Positions 7,090 through 15,699 of a DNA stretch of 35,033 nt are shown in pieces (positions within the stretch are counted from its first letter, which is position 1; each line of letters opens with the position of its first letter). Source of the stretch: Nitriliruptoraceae bacterium (GTDB taxonomy: Bacteria; Actinomycetota; Nitriliruptoria; Nitriliruptorales; Nitriliruptoraceae); NCBI GenBank assembly GCA_020832455.1, contig JAFIEQ010000030.1:1-35033 (forward strand), in the 5' to 3' direction. The notes under the pieces are model-generated. The model had not been told where the DNA came from and did not search any database. It saw only the letters and a program-made list of their open reading frames with translations. Both the position numbers and the translations under genes were made by a program.

Positions 7090-8697
7090 ATGGGAACCGT
7101 CGCGGCGCCGCTGTCGGCCCGGGAGCTGCCGGCCCTGTTCACCCGCGTCCACGGTGCGCTCGCCGCCCGACGCGAGGCGATCGACGCACTGAACGTGTTC
7201 CCGGTCCCCGACGGTGACACCGGCACGAACATGACCGCGACGGTGGCGGCCGGGCTCGAGGCGCTGCACGGCGCGCTGGCCGAGGAGCCGCGTCCGACCG
7301 GCGACGACCTGGCCCGGCGGGTGATCCGTGGTGCGGTCGGCGGTGCGCGCGGGAACTCCGGCGTGATCATCAGCCAGGTCCTGCGCGCCGTCGTCGAGGA
7401 GATCACCGGGCACTTCGTCATCGACGCGCCGCTGTACGCGGCGGCGCTCGAGCGGGCTCGCGACCTCGCCTACGACGCGGTGGGTGCCCCGGTGGAGGGC
7501 ACGATCCTGACGGCGCTGCACGTCGCGGCACACACGGCGAGGCAGCACGCCGACGCGGGCGAGGACCTGCCCCGCTGTTCGGCGGCGACCTGCGCGGCCG
7601 TGGCCATCGCGGTGGCGGACACCCCGACGCAACTCGAGATCCTGGCCGAGGCCGGGGTCGTGGACGCGGGCGCCCGTGGGTTCGAGGTGCTGCTCTCCGC
7701 GGTGCACGGCCACCTCACGGGTCAGGAGGCGCCCGTCGCGACCGACGACCCGCCGGGGCCGTTCCGAGCGGAGCGCGCGGGCGGACGGGTCCACCAGCCC
7801 TTCGAGGTCCAGTACCTGCTCGACGCGGGGGACGAGGTCGCCGCGCCGCTGCGCGACCGGCTCGCGGCGATCGGTGACTCCGTGGTCGTGGTCACCGCCG
7901 GGGACCTGCTCAACGTGCACGTCCACACCGGGCAGGTCGGCCCGGCGATCGAGTTCGGGATCGCGCTCGGCCACGTCAGCGACATCGAGGTCACCCACCT
8001 CGGCGACCAGGTGGCGGCCGTCGCGGCGTCGCGTCCGCGCGCGCTCGGTGTGGTCGCGGTGCTCCACGGGGACGGAGCGCAGGCGCTGGCCACCGCGGTC
8101 GGGGCGGTCGTGGTCGACGGGATGGCCGGCGCCCTGCCGTCGGTGGAGGACCTGCACGCGGCGGTGCGTGCGACGGGGGCCGCGACGGTGCTGCTGCTCC
8201 CCGGACACCCCAACGTGCTGCCGGCGGCGCGTCAGCTCGTCGCGCTGCTCGCCGACGACGTGCCCGTCGAGGTCGTCGAGGGCGCCATCTCCCCGCCGGC
8301 CGTGCTCGCGGGGCTGGCGGTCGTCGATCTCGACGCCGATCCGGTCCAGCTGCGCACCGACGTGCGGCAGGCCGCCGGAGCGGTCCGCGCCGGGGAGGTG
8401 GTCGACGCGGTCCGCCACGCGGACACCCCGATCGGTCCGATCCGCGCCGGCCAGCCGCTCGGGGTCGTCGAGGGGCGTGTCATCGCGGCCGACGACGACG
8501 TGTTCGTGGTCCTCGAGGCCGTGGCGCGCTACCTCGACGTCGCCTCCGCGGAGCTGGTGACGATCGTCCACGGTGCCGCGTCGTCCGGTCCGGACCGTGC
8601 CCAGGCCGTCGCCGTGGTCGAGGCCGCGACCGACGCCGAGGTGGAGGTCATCGACGGTGGGGTGCGCCCGGCACGGTTCTGGGTGGGCGTCGAGTGA
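7090..8697 (+). CDS. DAK2/DhaL-domain protein, FakA/YloV-like fatty acid kinase subunit
   Basis: Protein of 535 residues with the FakA/YloV layout. An N-terminal DhaL domain (about 10-200) carries the ADP-Mg signature NVFPVPDGDTGTNM (35-48), with D41 and D43 as metal ligands, and GARGNSGVIISQ. A middle domain and a C-terminal DAK1-like domain follow. FakA phosphorylates fatty acids delivered by FakB (DegV) proteins so that they enter phospholipids; no fakB is seen here. The fold family is certain, the substrate inferred. Its stop overlaps the recG start (GTGA), and the same pair next to rpmB is conserved in actinobacteria (Rv2974c/Rv2973c, from memory). Confidence 0.85.
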   Translation: MGTVAAPLSARELPALFTRVHGALAARREAIDALNVFPVPDGDTGTNMTATVAAGLEALHGALAEEPRPTGDDLARRVIRGAVGGARGNSGVIISQVLRAVVEEITGHFVIDAPLYAAALERARDLAYDAVGAPVEGTILTALHVAAHTARQHADAGEDLPRCSAATCAAVAIAVADTPTQLEILAEAGVVDAGARGFEVLLSAVHGHLTGQEAPVATDDPPGPFRAERAGGRVHQPFEVQYLLDAGDEVAAPLRDRLAAIGDSVVVVTAGDLLNVHVHTGQVGPAIEFGIALGHVSDIEVTHLGDQVAAVAASRPRALGVVAVLHGDGAQALATAVGAVVVDGMAGALPSVEDLHAAVRATGAATVLLLPGHPNVLPAARQLVALLADDVPVEVVEGAISPPAVLAGLAVVDLDADPVQLRTDVRQAAGAVRAGEVVDAVRHADTPIGPIRAGQPLGVVEGRVIAADDDVFVVLEAVARYLDVASAELVTIVHGAASSGPDRAQAVAVVEAATDAEVEVIDGGVRPARFWVGVE

Positions 8698-10895
8698 CCG
8701 ACCGACCCGTCCGCCTGGACCGTCCCGTCACGGACCTCCCCGGCGTCGGGCCCGCCCTGGCGGGCCGGCTCGCCGACGGGCTCGACATCGCCACGGTCCG
8801 CGACCTGCTGACCCACTACCCCCGCGGCTACCAGGACGCCGGCGACGTCGTGGACATCGCGGAGGTCCGCGCGGGCGAGCCGGCCACGCTGATCGGGGAG
8901 GTGCTCGACTGGCAGACCCGCCGGGTCCCGCCCAAGGGTGCCCGCAAACGACCGCTCGACCTCGCGGAAGCGCGGGTCCGCCAGGCCAGCGGCAACGTGT
9001 TCGGCGTCACGTTCTTCAACCAGCGCTGGCGGGCGTCGCAGCTCGCGCCGGGGACGGTCGCCGCGTTCAGCGGCCAGGTGAAGCGGTTCCGCGACCGGCT
9101 GCAGCTGGCCAGCCCGGATGTGCAGGTGCTGGGCCAGGTCACCAGCGGGGCGGATGCGGCGGCCGCGGCCGAGCAGCTGCGCCACCAGCGCCTGCTCAGC
9201 GTCTACCGGGCGACCGACGGACTCGCGTCGCTGAAGATCAACCAGCTCATCGACGACGCGCTCGCCGGCCTCCCCCCGATCGAGGACTGGCTCCCGGAGC
9301 GGCTGCTGGACGAGCTCGATCTCGTGGACCTGGACGCGGCCGTCCGTGGCATCCACCAACCGCCGGACCACGCGACCCGCCAGGCCGCCCGCGACCGGCT
9401 GGTGTTCGACGAGCTGTTCAGCCTGCAGCTCGGGCTGCAGTGGCGTCGACGTCGCCTGGAGGCGGCCACGATGGGACTGGACAACGGCCCCGTCACCGGG
9501 GGGCTGGCGGATGGGCTGCTGCTCGCGCTGCCGTTCGCGCCGACCGGGGCGCAGACCCGTGCGATGACACAGATCGGCGAGGACCTGGCGGGACCACGGC
9601 CCATGCACCGGCTGCTGCAGGGGGATGTGGGGTCGGGCAAGACGGTCGTCGCGGCGTGGGCGATGCTGTGCGCGGTCGACCGGGGGCGCCAGGCCGCCCT
9701 GATGGTGCCGACCGAGGTGCTCGCCGATCAGCACCACCGCACGCTCAGCGACCTGCTGGCCCCGCTGGGCGTCAACGTGCTCGACGGGATCCGCGTGGAG
9801 CTGTTGACCTCCTCCACGACCACCAGCGAACGCCGCCGCATCCTCGGCGAGCTGCTCAGCGGGCAGGTCGACCTGATCGTGGGCACGCACGCGTTGCTCG
9901 AGGAGGGGGTGCGCTTCGCCGATCTCGGGGTCGTGGTGGTCGACGAGCAGCACCGGTTCGGGGTGTCCCAGCGGGTCAAGCTCAAGGACAAGGCGGCCGC
10001 CACCGTCGCGGGCGACCCGACCGGTCCCGACGTGCTGGTGATGACGGCCACGCCGATCCCGCGCTCGCTTGCGCTGACGCTCTACGGCGACCTCGACGTC
10101 ACCGTCCTCGACGAGCTCCCACCGGGCCGCGAGCCGATCACCACCCAGCTGATCACCCCCGACCAGGCCCACCGACGGTCCAAGCTCGAGGACTTCATCC
10201 GCACCGAGGTCGCCGCGGGCCGCCGGGCCTACGTGGTGTGCCCGTTCGTCGAGGAGAGCGCCGCGCTGCCCGGCCGCGGTGCGGTCGAGGAGCACGCGCG
10301 GTTGCGGGACGAGGTGTTCCCCGAGCTGCAGGTGGCGCTGGTCCACGGGCGCCTGTCGGCGCGGGACAAGGACGCCGCGATGGCCGCCTTCCGGGCTGGC
10401 GAGGCGCAGGTGTTGGTCTCCACCACCGTGATCGAGGTCGGGGTCGACGTGCCCGAGGCGACCATCATGGTGATCGAGGACGCGGAGCGGTTCGGGATCA
10501 GCCAGCTCCACCAGCTGCGGGGCCGGGTCGGGCGTGGGGGAGGCCGCAGCTTCTGTGTGCTGTTCGCCGGCTGGTCGTCGGCGTTGAACGACGACGCGTT
10601 GGAGCGGCTGACCGCGGTCGCGACCACCACCGACGGGTTCGAACTGGCTGACGTCGACCTCGCGATCCGCGGCGAGGGGCAGCTGTTCGGCAAGGCCCAG
10701 TCGGGCCTGCCCGACCTGAAGCTCGCACGCGTGCAGGACGACCTCGCGGTCGTGCAGACGACCCGGACCCTGGCGCGCCAGCTGCTCGACGACGACCCGG
10801 ACCTCGAGCACCCCGGCAACGCCACGCTGCGCACCGAGGTGCTCCGCCGCTACGAGGGCGGGCTGGACGCGTTCGCGGCGCTCGAGACCGGCTGA
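8694..10895 (+). CDS. recG: ATP-dependent DNA helicase RecG
   Basis: Superfamily 2 helicase that regresses stalled replication forks and processes branched DNA. The 733 residues match the family. An N-terminal wedge (OB fold, about 50-150) begins after LPGVGPALAGRL; the motor has Walker A GDVGSGKT (K316), motif II DEQH (D417), motif III TATPIPRS, and the C-terminal FGISQLHQLRGRVGRG. The GTG start overlaps the stop of the preceding gene. The last 46 bases overlap the end of the convergent kinase gene on the other strand. The wedge has a small charged insertion (RRVPPKGARKRP), which is common in actinobacterial RecG. Confidence 0.96.
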   Translation: MTDRPVRLDRPVTDLPGVGPALAGRLADGLDIATVRDLLTHYPRGYQDAGDVVDIAEVRAGEPATLIGEVLDWQTRRVPPKGARKRPLDLAEARVRQASGNVFGVTFFNQRWRASQLAPGTVAAFSGQVKRFRDRLQLASPDVQVLGQVTSGADAAAAAEQLRHQRLLSVYRATDGLASLKINQLIDDALAGLPPIEDWLPERLLDELDLVDLDAAVRGIHQPPDHATRQAARDRLVFDELFSLQLGLQWRRRRLEAATMGLDNGPVTGGLADGLLLALPFAPTGAQTRAMTQIGEDLAGPRPMHRLLQGDVGSGKTVVAAWAMLCAVDRGRQAALMVPTEVLADQHHRTLSDLLAPLGVNVLDGIRVELLTSSTTTSERRRILGELLSGQVDLIVGTHALLEEGVRFADLGVVVVDEQHRFGVSQRVKLKDKAAATVAGDPTGPDVLVMTATPIPRSLALTLYGDLDVTVLDELPPGREPITTQLITPDQAHRRSKLEDFIRTEVAAGRRAYVVCPFVEESAALPGRGAVEEHARLRDEVFPELQVALVHGRLSARDKDAAMAAFRAGEAQVLVSTTVIEVGVDVPEATIMVIEDAERFGISQLHQLRGRVGRGGGRSFCVLFAGWSSALNDDALERLTAVATTTDGFELADVDLAIRGEGQLFGKAQSGLPDLKLARVQDDLAVVQTTRTLARQLLDDDPDLEHPGNATLRTEVLRRYEGGLDAFAALETG

Positions 10896-11869
10896 ACGCC
10901 GCTCGCGGTGGAACGGGCCAGGGCGTCGGCGATGAAGCCTCGGGCGCGATCCTCGAGCACGTCGACGGTCAGGTCGGTCCGGCCCTGCTCGTGGAACGAC
11001 GGCAGCCACCGGCCCGGGGTCGGCAGACAGCGCAACACCCCGAGCAGGTCGTAGAGCCACAGGTGGTCCGGCACGACCCCACCGGCCTCGCGGTAGCCCG
11101 CGAGGAACGCCTCGGTCGTGCCCGCAACCGCGGTCAGCGCCAGATCGAGCCGGCAGTAGCCCACATCCCGGCCCGGGTCGCCACGCCCTGCCCAGGTCAG
11201 GTCGACCACGGCTGCCGACGGTCCGTCCCGGACGACGTTGCCGGGGTGGAAGTCGTCGTGTCGGAAGGTCTCCTGCTGACCGTCGACCAGCTGCGCGCCG
11301 CGCTCGATCGCCGCGTGCAGTTCGTGCCGGTCGGCGAGGTCGTCCGCACGGGGGACGGACCCGGACAGCTCGGCGGCGATCTGTACCCGCAGATCGCCCG
11401 GATCCGGGACGTGCGCCATGCGGTTCCCCGGGATGCGGTGCAGGCGTGCGAGGAGCCGACCCGCCAGGGCGGCACCCTCCGTATCCAGCGCCGCCGCCAG
11501 CGCCCGCCCCGGGACCTCGGTCATCGCCAGCGCGGGCCGTCCGAGCACCTCGCCCGCCGGATCCGACCACAGCGGCCGCGGGGCCGGGGCCTCGCACCGA
11601 GCCAGCACCCGCAGGGTCTCGACCTCCTGGCGGATCTCCTCGGGACCGTTGCCCCCACCGGCCGGGAAGCGCCGCGCGATGGCCGTCACCCGGGCGCCCT
11701 GTGCATCGTGTGCGACGACCCGGTCGATCAGGGCACCCAGGCCACCGACGATCGGTTCGCTGCGCAGGAACCGGCCGCCCGGCCACAGGCGGGCCGTCAG
11801 CGCGCGCCACGCGGCGACGGGTACGACCCGGGCGCGTTCGACCCGCAGCTCCGCGTACCAGTCGGACAC
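10850..11869 (-). CDS. Phosphotransferase of the APH / choline-kinase fold
   Basis: Small-molecule kinase of 339 residues. The catalytic loop is HDDFHPGN (family pattern H.D....N), followed by the metal-binding VVDLTWAGRGDPGRDVGY. The N-terminal lobe has a loop GGLGALIDRVV and the ion-pair segment EIRQEVETLRVL. This is the aminoglycoside phosphotransferase family, which contains many kinases of unknown substrate, so no resistance claim is made. The GTG at 11869 is preceded by GGAGG at seven bases. A longer in-frame opening up to 12286 has no family similarity and overlaps the RidA-like gene. Its 3' end overlaps recG tail to tail by 46 bases. Confidence 0.78.
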   Translation of the reverse strand: MSDWYAELRVERARVVPVAAWRALTARLWPGGRFLRSEPIVGGLGALIDRVVAHDAQGARVTAIARRFPAGGGNGPEEIRQEVETLRVLARCEAPAPRPLWSDPAGEVLGRPALAMTEVPGRALAAALDTEGAALAGRLLARLHRIPGNRMAHVPDPGDLRVQIAAELSGSVPRADDLADRHELHAAIERGAQLVDGQQETFRHDDFHPGNVVRDGPSAAVVDLTWAGRGDPGRDVGYCRLDLALTAVAGTTEAFLAGYREAGGVVPDHLWLYDLLGVLRCLPTPGRWLPSFHEQGRTDLTVDVLEDRARGFIADALARSTASGVQPVSSAANASSPPS

Positions 11870-11982
11870 CGGCGTACCTCCGGTCACGGAGCGCCCAGGC
11901 CGGGCGGATGGGACACGCACGCGACACGTCCCATCGCCGACGTGCGCATCCCCATCATGGCCGATGCCACGGCGTTCGGCGA

Positions 11983-12017
11983 CGATCCTGCCGCCACGGA
12001 CGGTGGCGGCAGGATCG
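11983..12017 (-). terminator. Strong hairpin downstream of the RidA-like gene
   Basis: Perfect 15-bp inverted repeat CGATCCTGCCGCCAC / GTGGCGGCAGGATCG with a 5-base loop, starting one base after the stop codon on the minus strand. No T-tract. Same architecture as the hairpin behind rpmB. Confidence 0.75.
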
Positions 12018-12018
12018 G

Positions 12019-12429
12019 TCAGCCGCCTGCTCGCAGGTCGGCCTCCACCTCGATCTCCACGTGCCACCGGGGATCGACCAGACCCGCGACGATCACCATG
12101 GTCGCGGCGGGCCGTACCGCGTCGAACACCTCGCCGTGCACGCGCCCGACCGCGTCGGTGACCGCGGCGTCGGTCACGTACATCCGGGTCCGCACGACCT
12201 GGTCCAGATCCGCGCCGAGGTCCCGGAGCGCGGTCAGCGCGATCGCCAGGCACCGGCGCGCCTGCACGGCCGGGTCGGGGTCGCACGTGCCGTCCGGCCA
12301 GACCGGGCCGGTGCCCGCGATGTGCACGGTGTCACCGACGCGGACCCCGCGGCTGAAGCCGAAGGCATCCTCGTAGGGCGAGCCGGAGCGGCTGGATCGG
12401 CGCTGGGCAGGCGCGGGCGGTGTCGGCAT
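12019..12429 (-). CDS. RidA/YjgF-family protein lacking the catalytic arginine
   Basis: Protein of 136 residues with the RidA fold: AGTGPVWPDG near residue 40, ALRDLGADLDQVVRTRMYVTD (68-87) and the C-terminal VEIEVEAD. Archetypal RidA hydrolyses reactive enamines and imines from PLP enzymes through an Arg in the segment PARS. Here this reads RPAATMV, with Ala109 at that place, so the protein belongs to a Rid subgroup whose activity is not RidA-like or is unknown. The start at 12429 gives the usual length; GAGG lies ten bases upstream. The gene is single, with a strong hairpin directly behind it. Confidence 0.82.
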   Translation of the reverse strand: MPTPPAPAQRRSSRSGSPYEDAFGFSRGVRVGDTVHIAGTGPVWPDGTCDPDPAVQARRCLAIALTALRDLGADLDQVVRTRMYVTDAAVTDAVGRVHGEVFDAVRPAATMVIVAGLVDPRWHVEIEVEADLRAGG

Positions 12430-12638
12430 GGCTCTGGCACCTCGCGGTCGCGGAGTCCGACAGCGTGCCCCGCGACCCGACCGCCCGCTGTCAGCCATCC
12501 CGTTGCACACCGGTCGCCGTCGCGCGCCCCACGTCAGGATCGTCCCGTGCATCGGTAGCGTCGTCGAGGTCGCGCCGTGCCGTGCGTATCCCGACCGACG
12601 ACCTCCCCCTGCGAGATGTCCCCCGATCGGAGCCGATC

Positions 12639-13154
12639 TTGGACCGTCGCCTGTTCGTCCTCCGCCACGCGAAGTCGTCGTGGAACCACAGCGGCCTCAC
12701 GGACCACCAGCGCCCCCTCTCGGGACGTGGCCGCGCGGCACTGCCGCTGATCCGCCGTGCGCTCGAGGAGCGCGCCGCCGACATCGAGGTGGTGCTGTGC
12801 TCCGCGGCGGTGCGGACCGTCGCCACCCTCGACGGGATCCGGCCCGCGCTCGACGACCGCGTGCGGATCACGATCGACGAGGAGCTGTACGGCGCCGGGG
12901 GGCAGACCTGGTTCGAGCGGTGCATGCAGGTCGGCGACGACGTCCCTGGGGTGCTCGTCATCGGGCACAACCCGGGTCTGGAGCGCCTCGTCCACGACCT
13001 CGCACCGACCGGGGAGCCACCGGCCCGCGAGACCCTGGCGCGGGGCTTCCCGACCGGTGCGCTGGCTGAGGTGGCCGTCCCGGGCCCGTGGAGCGCGCTG
13101 GCGTACGACTCCTGCTCCCTCGCCGCCATGTGGATCCCGCGGGAGCTGTCCTGA
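12639..13154 (+). CDS. sixA: SixA-type histidine phosphatase
   Basis: Phosphohistidine phosphatase of the histidine phosphatase superfamily, 171 residues. The N-terminus FVLRHAKSSW contains the catalytic RHA, followed by DHQRPLSGRGR, which is diagnostic for SixA. The second catalytic His is in VIGHNPGLE, where the RidA/SixA-type IGHNPG is intact. SixA removes phosphate from histidines of phosphorelay proteins; here no phosphorelay gene is adjacent and the target is unknown. The start is uncertain. TTG at 12639 has CGGAG six bases upstream and gives the family N-terminus. GTG at 12582, 20 bases after a -10-like TAGCGT (12556-12561), would add 19 residues. Confidence 0.85.
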   Translation: MDRRLFVLRHAKSSWNHSGLTDHQRPLSGRGRAALPLIRRALEERAADIEVVLCSAAVRTVATLDGIRPALDDRVRITIDEELYGAGGQTWFERCMQVGDDVPGVLVIGHNPGLERLVHDLAPTGEPPARETLARGFPTGALAEVAVPGPWSALAYDSCSLAAMWIPRELS

Positions 13155-13296
13155 CGCGCTGGTCAGGGGCGGGGTCGGGTTCTGCGGGCCCCGGGGTGAG
13201 CGCCAGGAGCACGTCGATCCGCGCCGCGCAACGCCGCACGTCGTCGCGTCGTCCCACGGCCGAACCGTCCCGCCCCGTACGGACACAGGAACGACG

Positions 13297-13722
13297 ATGC
13301 GCACCCGGCCCCACACCGTCGCTGCCACCCTCGCCGCGATCGGCCTGCTCGCCGGCGCGTGCGCCGGCCCCGGGAGTACTGCCCCGGCACCCGACGACCC
13401 GGTCAGCTCCACCCCCGACCACGGCGAGGTGGCGGGTGACCACGACGTCGACGACCAGGGTGGTCCCGACGACGAGTGGGCCGACTTCCCCGCCGACGAG
13501 GCCCGGGAACAGGCGCGTGGCTTCCTCGGGATGGACGAGGACGACCTGCCGGAGGAGGTCCGGGTCGCACGTCGCGGCGAGGAGACCTTCGCGCTGACCG
13601 AGGACTACGTGCTCGGACGCAGCACCGTCGACCTCGACGACGAGGGCGAGGGCTTCCGGGTCGTTGCCGTGACCGTCGAACTGCCCGACGGTCCGGAGAC
13701 CTTCACGCTCGAGGCGAGCTGA
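13297..13722 (+). CDS. Secreted lipoprotein with an I78-like C-terminal domain
   Basis: Predicted exported protein of 141 residues. A signal peptide (MRTRPH, then a hydrophobic stretch) ends in IGLLAGAC, giving a lipid-modified Cys22. Position -3 is Ala rather than the usual Leu, a weak point. Residues 25-65 are acidic and Pro-rich. Residues about 68-141 resemble the I78 protease-inhibitor fold: an ARGFLGMDEDDL helix start, VRVARRGEE, then TEDYVLGRSTVDLDDE..VVAVTVE. In I78 inhibitors the loop after this Arg enters serine proteases. Similarity is by eye only. ATG with AGGA six bases upstream. Acidic Asp/Glu content is high even for this genome. Confidence 0.6.
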   Translation: MRTRPHTVAATLAAIGLLAGACAGPGSTAPAPDDPVSSTPDHGEVAGDHDVDDQGGPDDEWADFPADEAREQARGFLGMDEDDLPEEVRVARRGEETFALTEDYVLGRSTVDLDDEGEGFRVVAVTVELPDGPETFTLEAS

Positions 13723-13732
13723 GCGGCACGGT

Positions 13733-14164
13733 TCACCGCGCCCAGCGCTCCGTGCCGCCCATCCCGTAGCGGCGCAGGATCAGCGCCCGGGTCGGGTGGA
13801 TGGCCAGGAACCCGGTCCCGGGGGAGTCGTCGGGCCCGCCGGGGGCGAAGGCATGCAGGTCGTAGTCGAACACACCCTCCCAGAGGCGACGCTTGGTGTC
13901 AGCATCGTCGTGGACCTCGGCGGTGCCCCACACCTCGACGCCGTCGCCCACCTCGGTGACCTGCCAGTGCATGGCGACCCTCGGGTTGGCGGCGACGTTG
14001 CGTGCCTTCACCGAGCCGGTGCCGCACAGGATCCACAGCACCTCGCCCTCCCAGCACGGATGCACCGGGGTGACGTCGGGTTCGCCGTCCGAGCCGACGG
14101 TCGCCAGGTGCGCCCACGGGCTGAGCTCGGTGGCGAAGGCCCTGACGTCGTCGAGTGTCGTCAC
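13733..14164 (-). CDS. Pyridoxamine 5'-phosphate oxidase-like split-barrel protein
   Basis: Flavin- or F420-binding split-barrel protein of 143 residues. It has ELSPWAHLATVGSDGEPDVTPVHPCWEGEVLWILCG, split by the strand turn, then KARNVAANPRVAMHWQV, the classic PNPOx-like pattern, and EVWGTAEVHDD. Members oxidise or reduce small molecules with FMN or F420. Which cofactor is used cannot be read from sequence, though cofC in the window shows the organism probably makes F420. The GTG at 14164 has GGAG about nine bases upstream; a -10-like TACGGT lies at 14215-14210. Convergent with the lipoprotein gene. Confidence 0.8.
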   Translation of the reverse strand: MTTLDDVRAFATELSPWAHLATVGSDGEPDVTPVHPCWEGEVLWILCGTGSVKARNVAANPRVAMHWQVTEVGDGVEVWGTAEVHDDADTKRRLWEGVFDYDLHAFAPGGPDDSPGTGFLAIHPTRALILRRYGMGGTERWAR

Positions 14165-14232
14165 CGTGCTGCTCCAGGATCGCGGCGGCCGCTCGATGCG
14201 CTCGACCGGACCGTAGACGGCGGCGGGGCGCG

Positions 14233-15144
14233 TCAGGCGAGGTCGAGCACCGCGAGCGTCAGCTCGTGCTTGTTCTGCGACAGGTGGAACACCTGGGCGC
14301 CGGGCAGCGCCGCGAAACGCGCCGCGGCGTCGTGGTCGGTGGGGCCCTGGAACTTGATGGTGCAGACGAGGTTGCGCACCGTGCCGGCATCGAGCCACCT
14401 CGACACCAGCTCGTACAGCCGGTCGGGGTAGGCGATGATGTCGCTGCACCACCAGTCGAGCGTGCCGACCTCGACCGGGTCGATCCCGAACGCCGAGGCC
14501 CGCTGCACCTGCACGTTGGGGAGCCGTTCGATCGCGGGGTCCAGCGGCGCACGGTCGATGGCGATGACCTCGGCCCCGGTGCGGGCCAGCAGCCAGGTCC
14601 AGCCCCCGGGTGCCGCCCCCAGGTCGAGGCAGCGTTGGCCGGGCGCCGGCTGGCGTCGCAGCCGCGCGAAGGTCTCCCACAGCTTCAGGTACGCCCGGCT
14701 GGGCGGCCCCTCGCGGTCCTCGACGAACCCGGCGACCCCGTTCGGGAACGGGCTCGAGCAGTCCGTCGCGGCCAGCACGAGGTCGCGCTCCAGCAGCGTC
14801 CACGAGCCGAGCGGCGCGTCGGGGGCGACCTCGCCGAGCGCCAGGGGGCGGGCGGCGACGTGGGGGAGCTTGTCGACGACGAGTTGGGCGCGGCCGTGGT
14901 GCTCGGGGGCGTAGACGGCCCAGTTGCGTTGGCGGGCACGCAGCTCCTTCGCGGCGTGCCCGATCGAGGTGACCGGGATGCGTTCCGCCTCCCACCAGGT
15001 GTTGGCCGCCCAGGCGGCGTGGACCGGACGGCTCTCGCTGACGCGGAGCAGCCCGTGCGTCAGGCTCACGGCGACGCCGGCGCGGGCGAGCTCCTCGTCG
15101 AGGTCCTGCTCGAACCCCTCGGCGGCGAGGTAGGCGGTGGTCAT
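14233..15144 (-). CDS. RlmM-like rRNA 2'-O-ribose methyltransferase (FtsJ fold)
   Basis: S-adenosylmethionine-dependent RNA methyltransferase of 303 residues. The N-terminal part (1-145) starts TTAYLAAEGFEQDLDEEL, in the style of RlmM. The FtsJ-like catalytic domain follows, with the SAM loop DLGAAPGGWTW (174-184) and the complete K-D-K-E tetrad: K154 (AYLKLWE), D235 (WWCSDI), K264 (CTIKFQG), E294 (KHELT). RlmM of enterobacteria methylates C2498 of 23S rRNA; the same target is only inferred. It is shorter than E. coli RlmM (366 residues). Its ATG overlaps the MarR stop (ATGA), so it is the second gene of a MarR-controlled operon, an unusual setting for an rRNA-modifying enzyme. Confidence 0.78.
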   Translation of the reverse strand: MTTAYLAAEGFEQDLDEELARAGVAVSLTHGLLRVSESRPVHAAWAANTWWEAERIPVTSIGHAAKELRARQRNWAVYAPEHHGRAQLVVDKLPHVAARPLALGEVAPDAPLGSWTLLERDLVLAATDCSSPFPNGVAGFVEDREGPPSRAYLKLWETFARLRRQPAPGQRCLDLGAAPGGWTWLLARTGAEVIAIDRAPLDPAIERLPNVQVQRASAFGIDPVEVGTLDWWCSDIIAYPDRLYELVSRWLDAGTVRNLVCTIKFQGPTDHDAAARFAALPGAQVFHLSQNKHELTLAVLDLA

Positions 15145-15674
15145 CGTGGGGGCACCGATGTTCGGTCGGGGTCGTCGTCGTGGTCGTGCGGGCGGTCGCG
15201 CGCGGGCTGGCCGACGGGTTGGTCGTGCACCGGGGCCGGCCCGCGGTCACGGCCGAGCGCATCGCGCAGGGCCTGGACGTGGTCGGCACCGATCCGTCGG
15301 GCCAGTTCCTGTTCGAGTTCCGGCAGGATCCGCCCCGCGTCGCGTGCCAGCGCCCGCCCCCGCTCGGTCAGCAGGACCTGGTGCGCCCGTCGGTCGCGCT
15401 CGTGACGGCGGCGCTCGACGAGCCCGTCGCGCTGCAGGCCATCCAGGAGCTTGTGCACCGCCTGCCGGGAGACGTCGAGCTCCGCAGCGAGGTCGCTCAC
15501 CAGGACCGGACCCCGCGAGAGGGCCAGGAAGATCCGGGACCTGGTCGCCGACAGCGGTGGCCACCCGTTGGCGGCCAGGTGTGTCCGCAGCGCCTGGTCG
15601 AACCAGGCGCTGGCCGTCAGCAACTCCGCGGCCAGCCGCCCGTGGGGCAACGACCCCTGGTCACCGCTCGCCAT
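15141..15674 (-). CDS. MarR-family transcriptional regulator
   Basis: Winged-helix repressor of 177 residues. The recognition helix-turn-helix is around VSDLAAELDVSRQAVHKLLD (59-78), followed by the wing ERRRHERDRRAHQVLLTERG (87-106) with the DxR-type turn typical of MarR. The C-terminal 35 residues are rich in Pro, His and Asp and probably disordered. The ATG at 15674 is preceded by GGGAG. It is first in an operon with the RlmM-like methyltransferase and faces away from an NAD(P)-binding oxidoreductase. The intergenic region carries two palindromic boxes, almost certainly its operators, so autoregulation is likely. Its ligand is unknown. Confidence 0.85.
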   Translation of the reverse strand: MASGDQGSLPHGRLAAELLTASAWFDQALRTHLAANGWPPLSATRSRIFLALSRGPVLVSDLAAELDVSRQAVHKLLDGLQRDGLVERRRHERDRRAHQVLLTERGRALARDAGRILPELEQELARRIGADHVQALRDALGRDRGPAPVHDQPVGQPARDRPHDHDDDPDRTSVPPR

Positions 15675-15699
15675 CCGCGTCTCCCGTCCTCGCAGGTGG

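Noticed and set aside
10850..11869. Aminoglycoside resistance gene
   Set aside because: Only the general APH fold is supported; this family covers many unknown kinases and there is no resistance or mobile context.
8529..11927. A long minus-strand open frame across recG
   Set aside because: Arg/Gly/Pro/Asp-rich shadow of recG. The real minus-strand gene is the APH-fold kinase in another frame (10850-11869).
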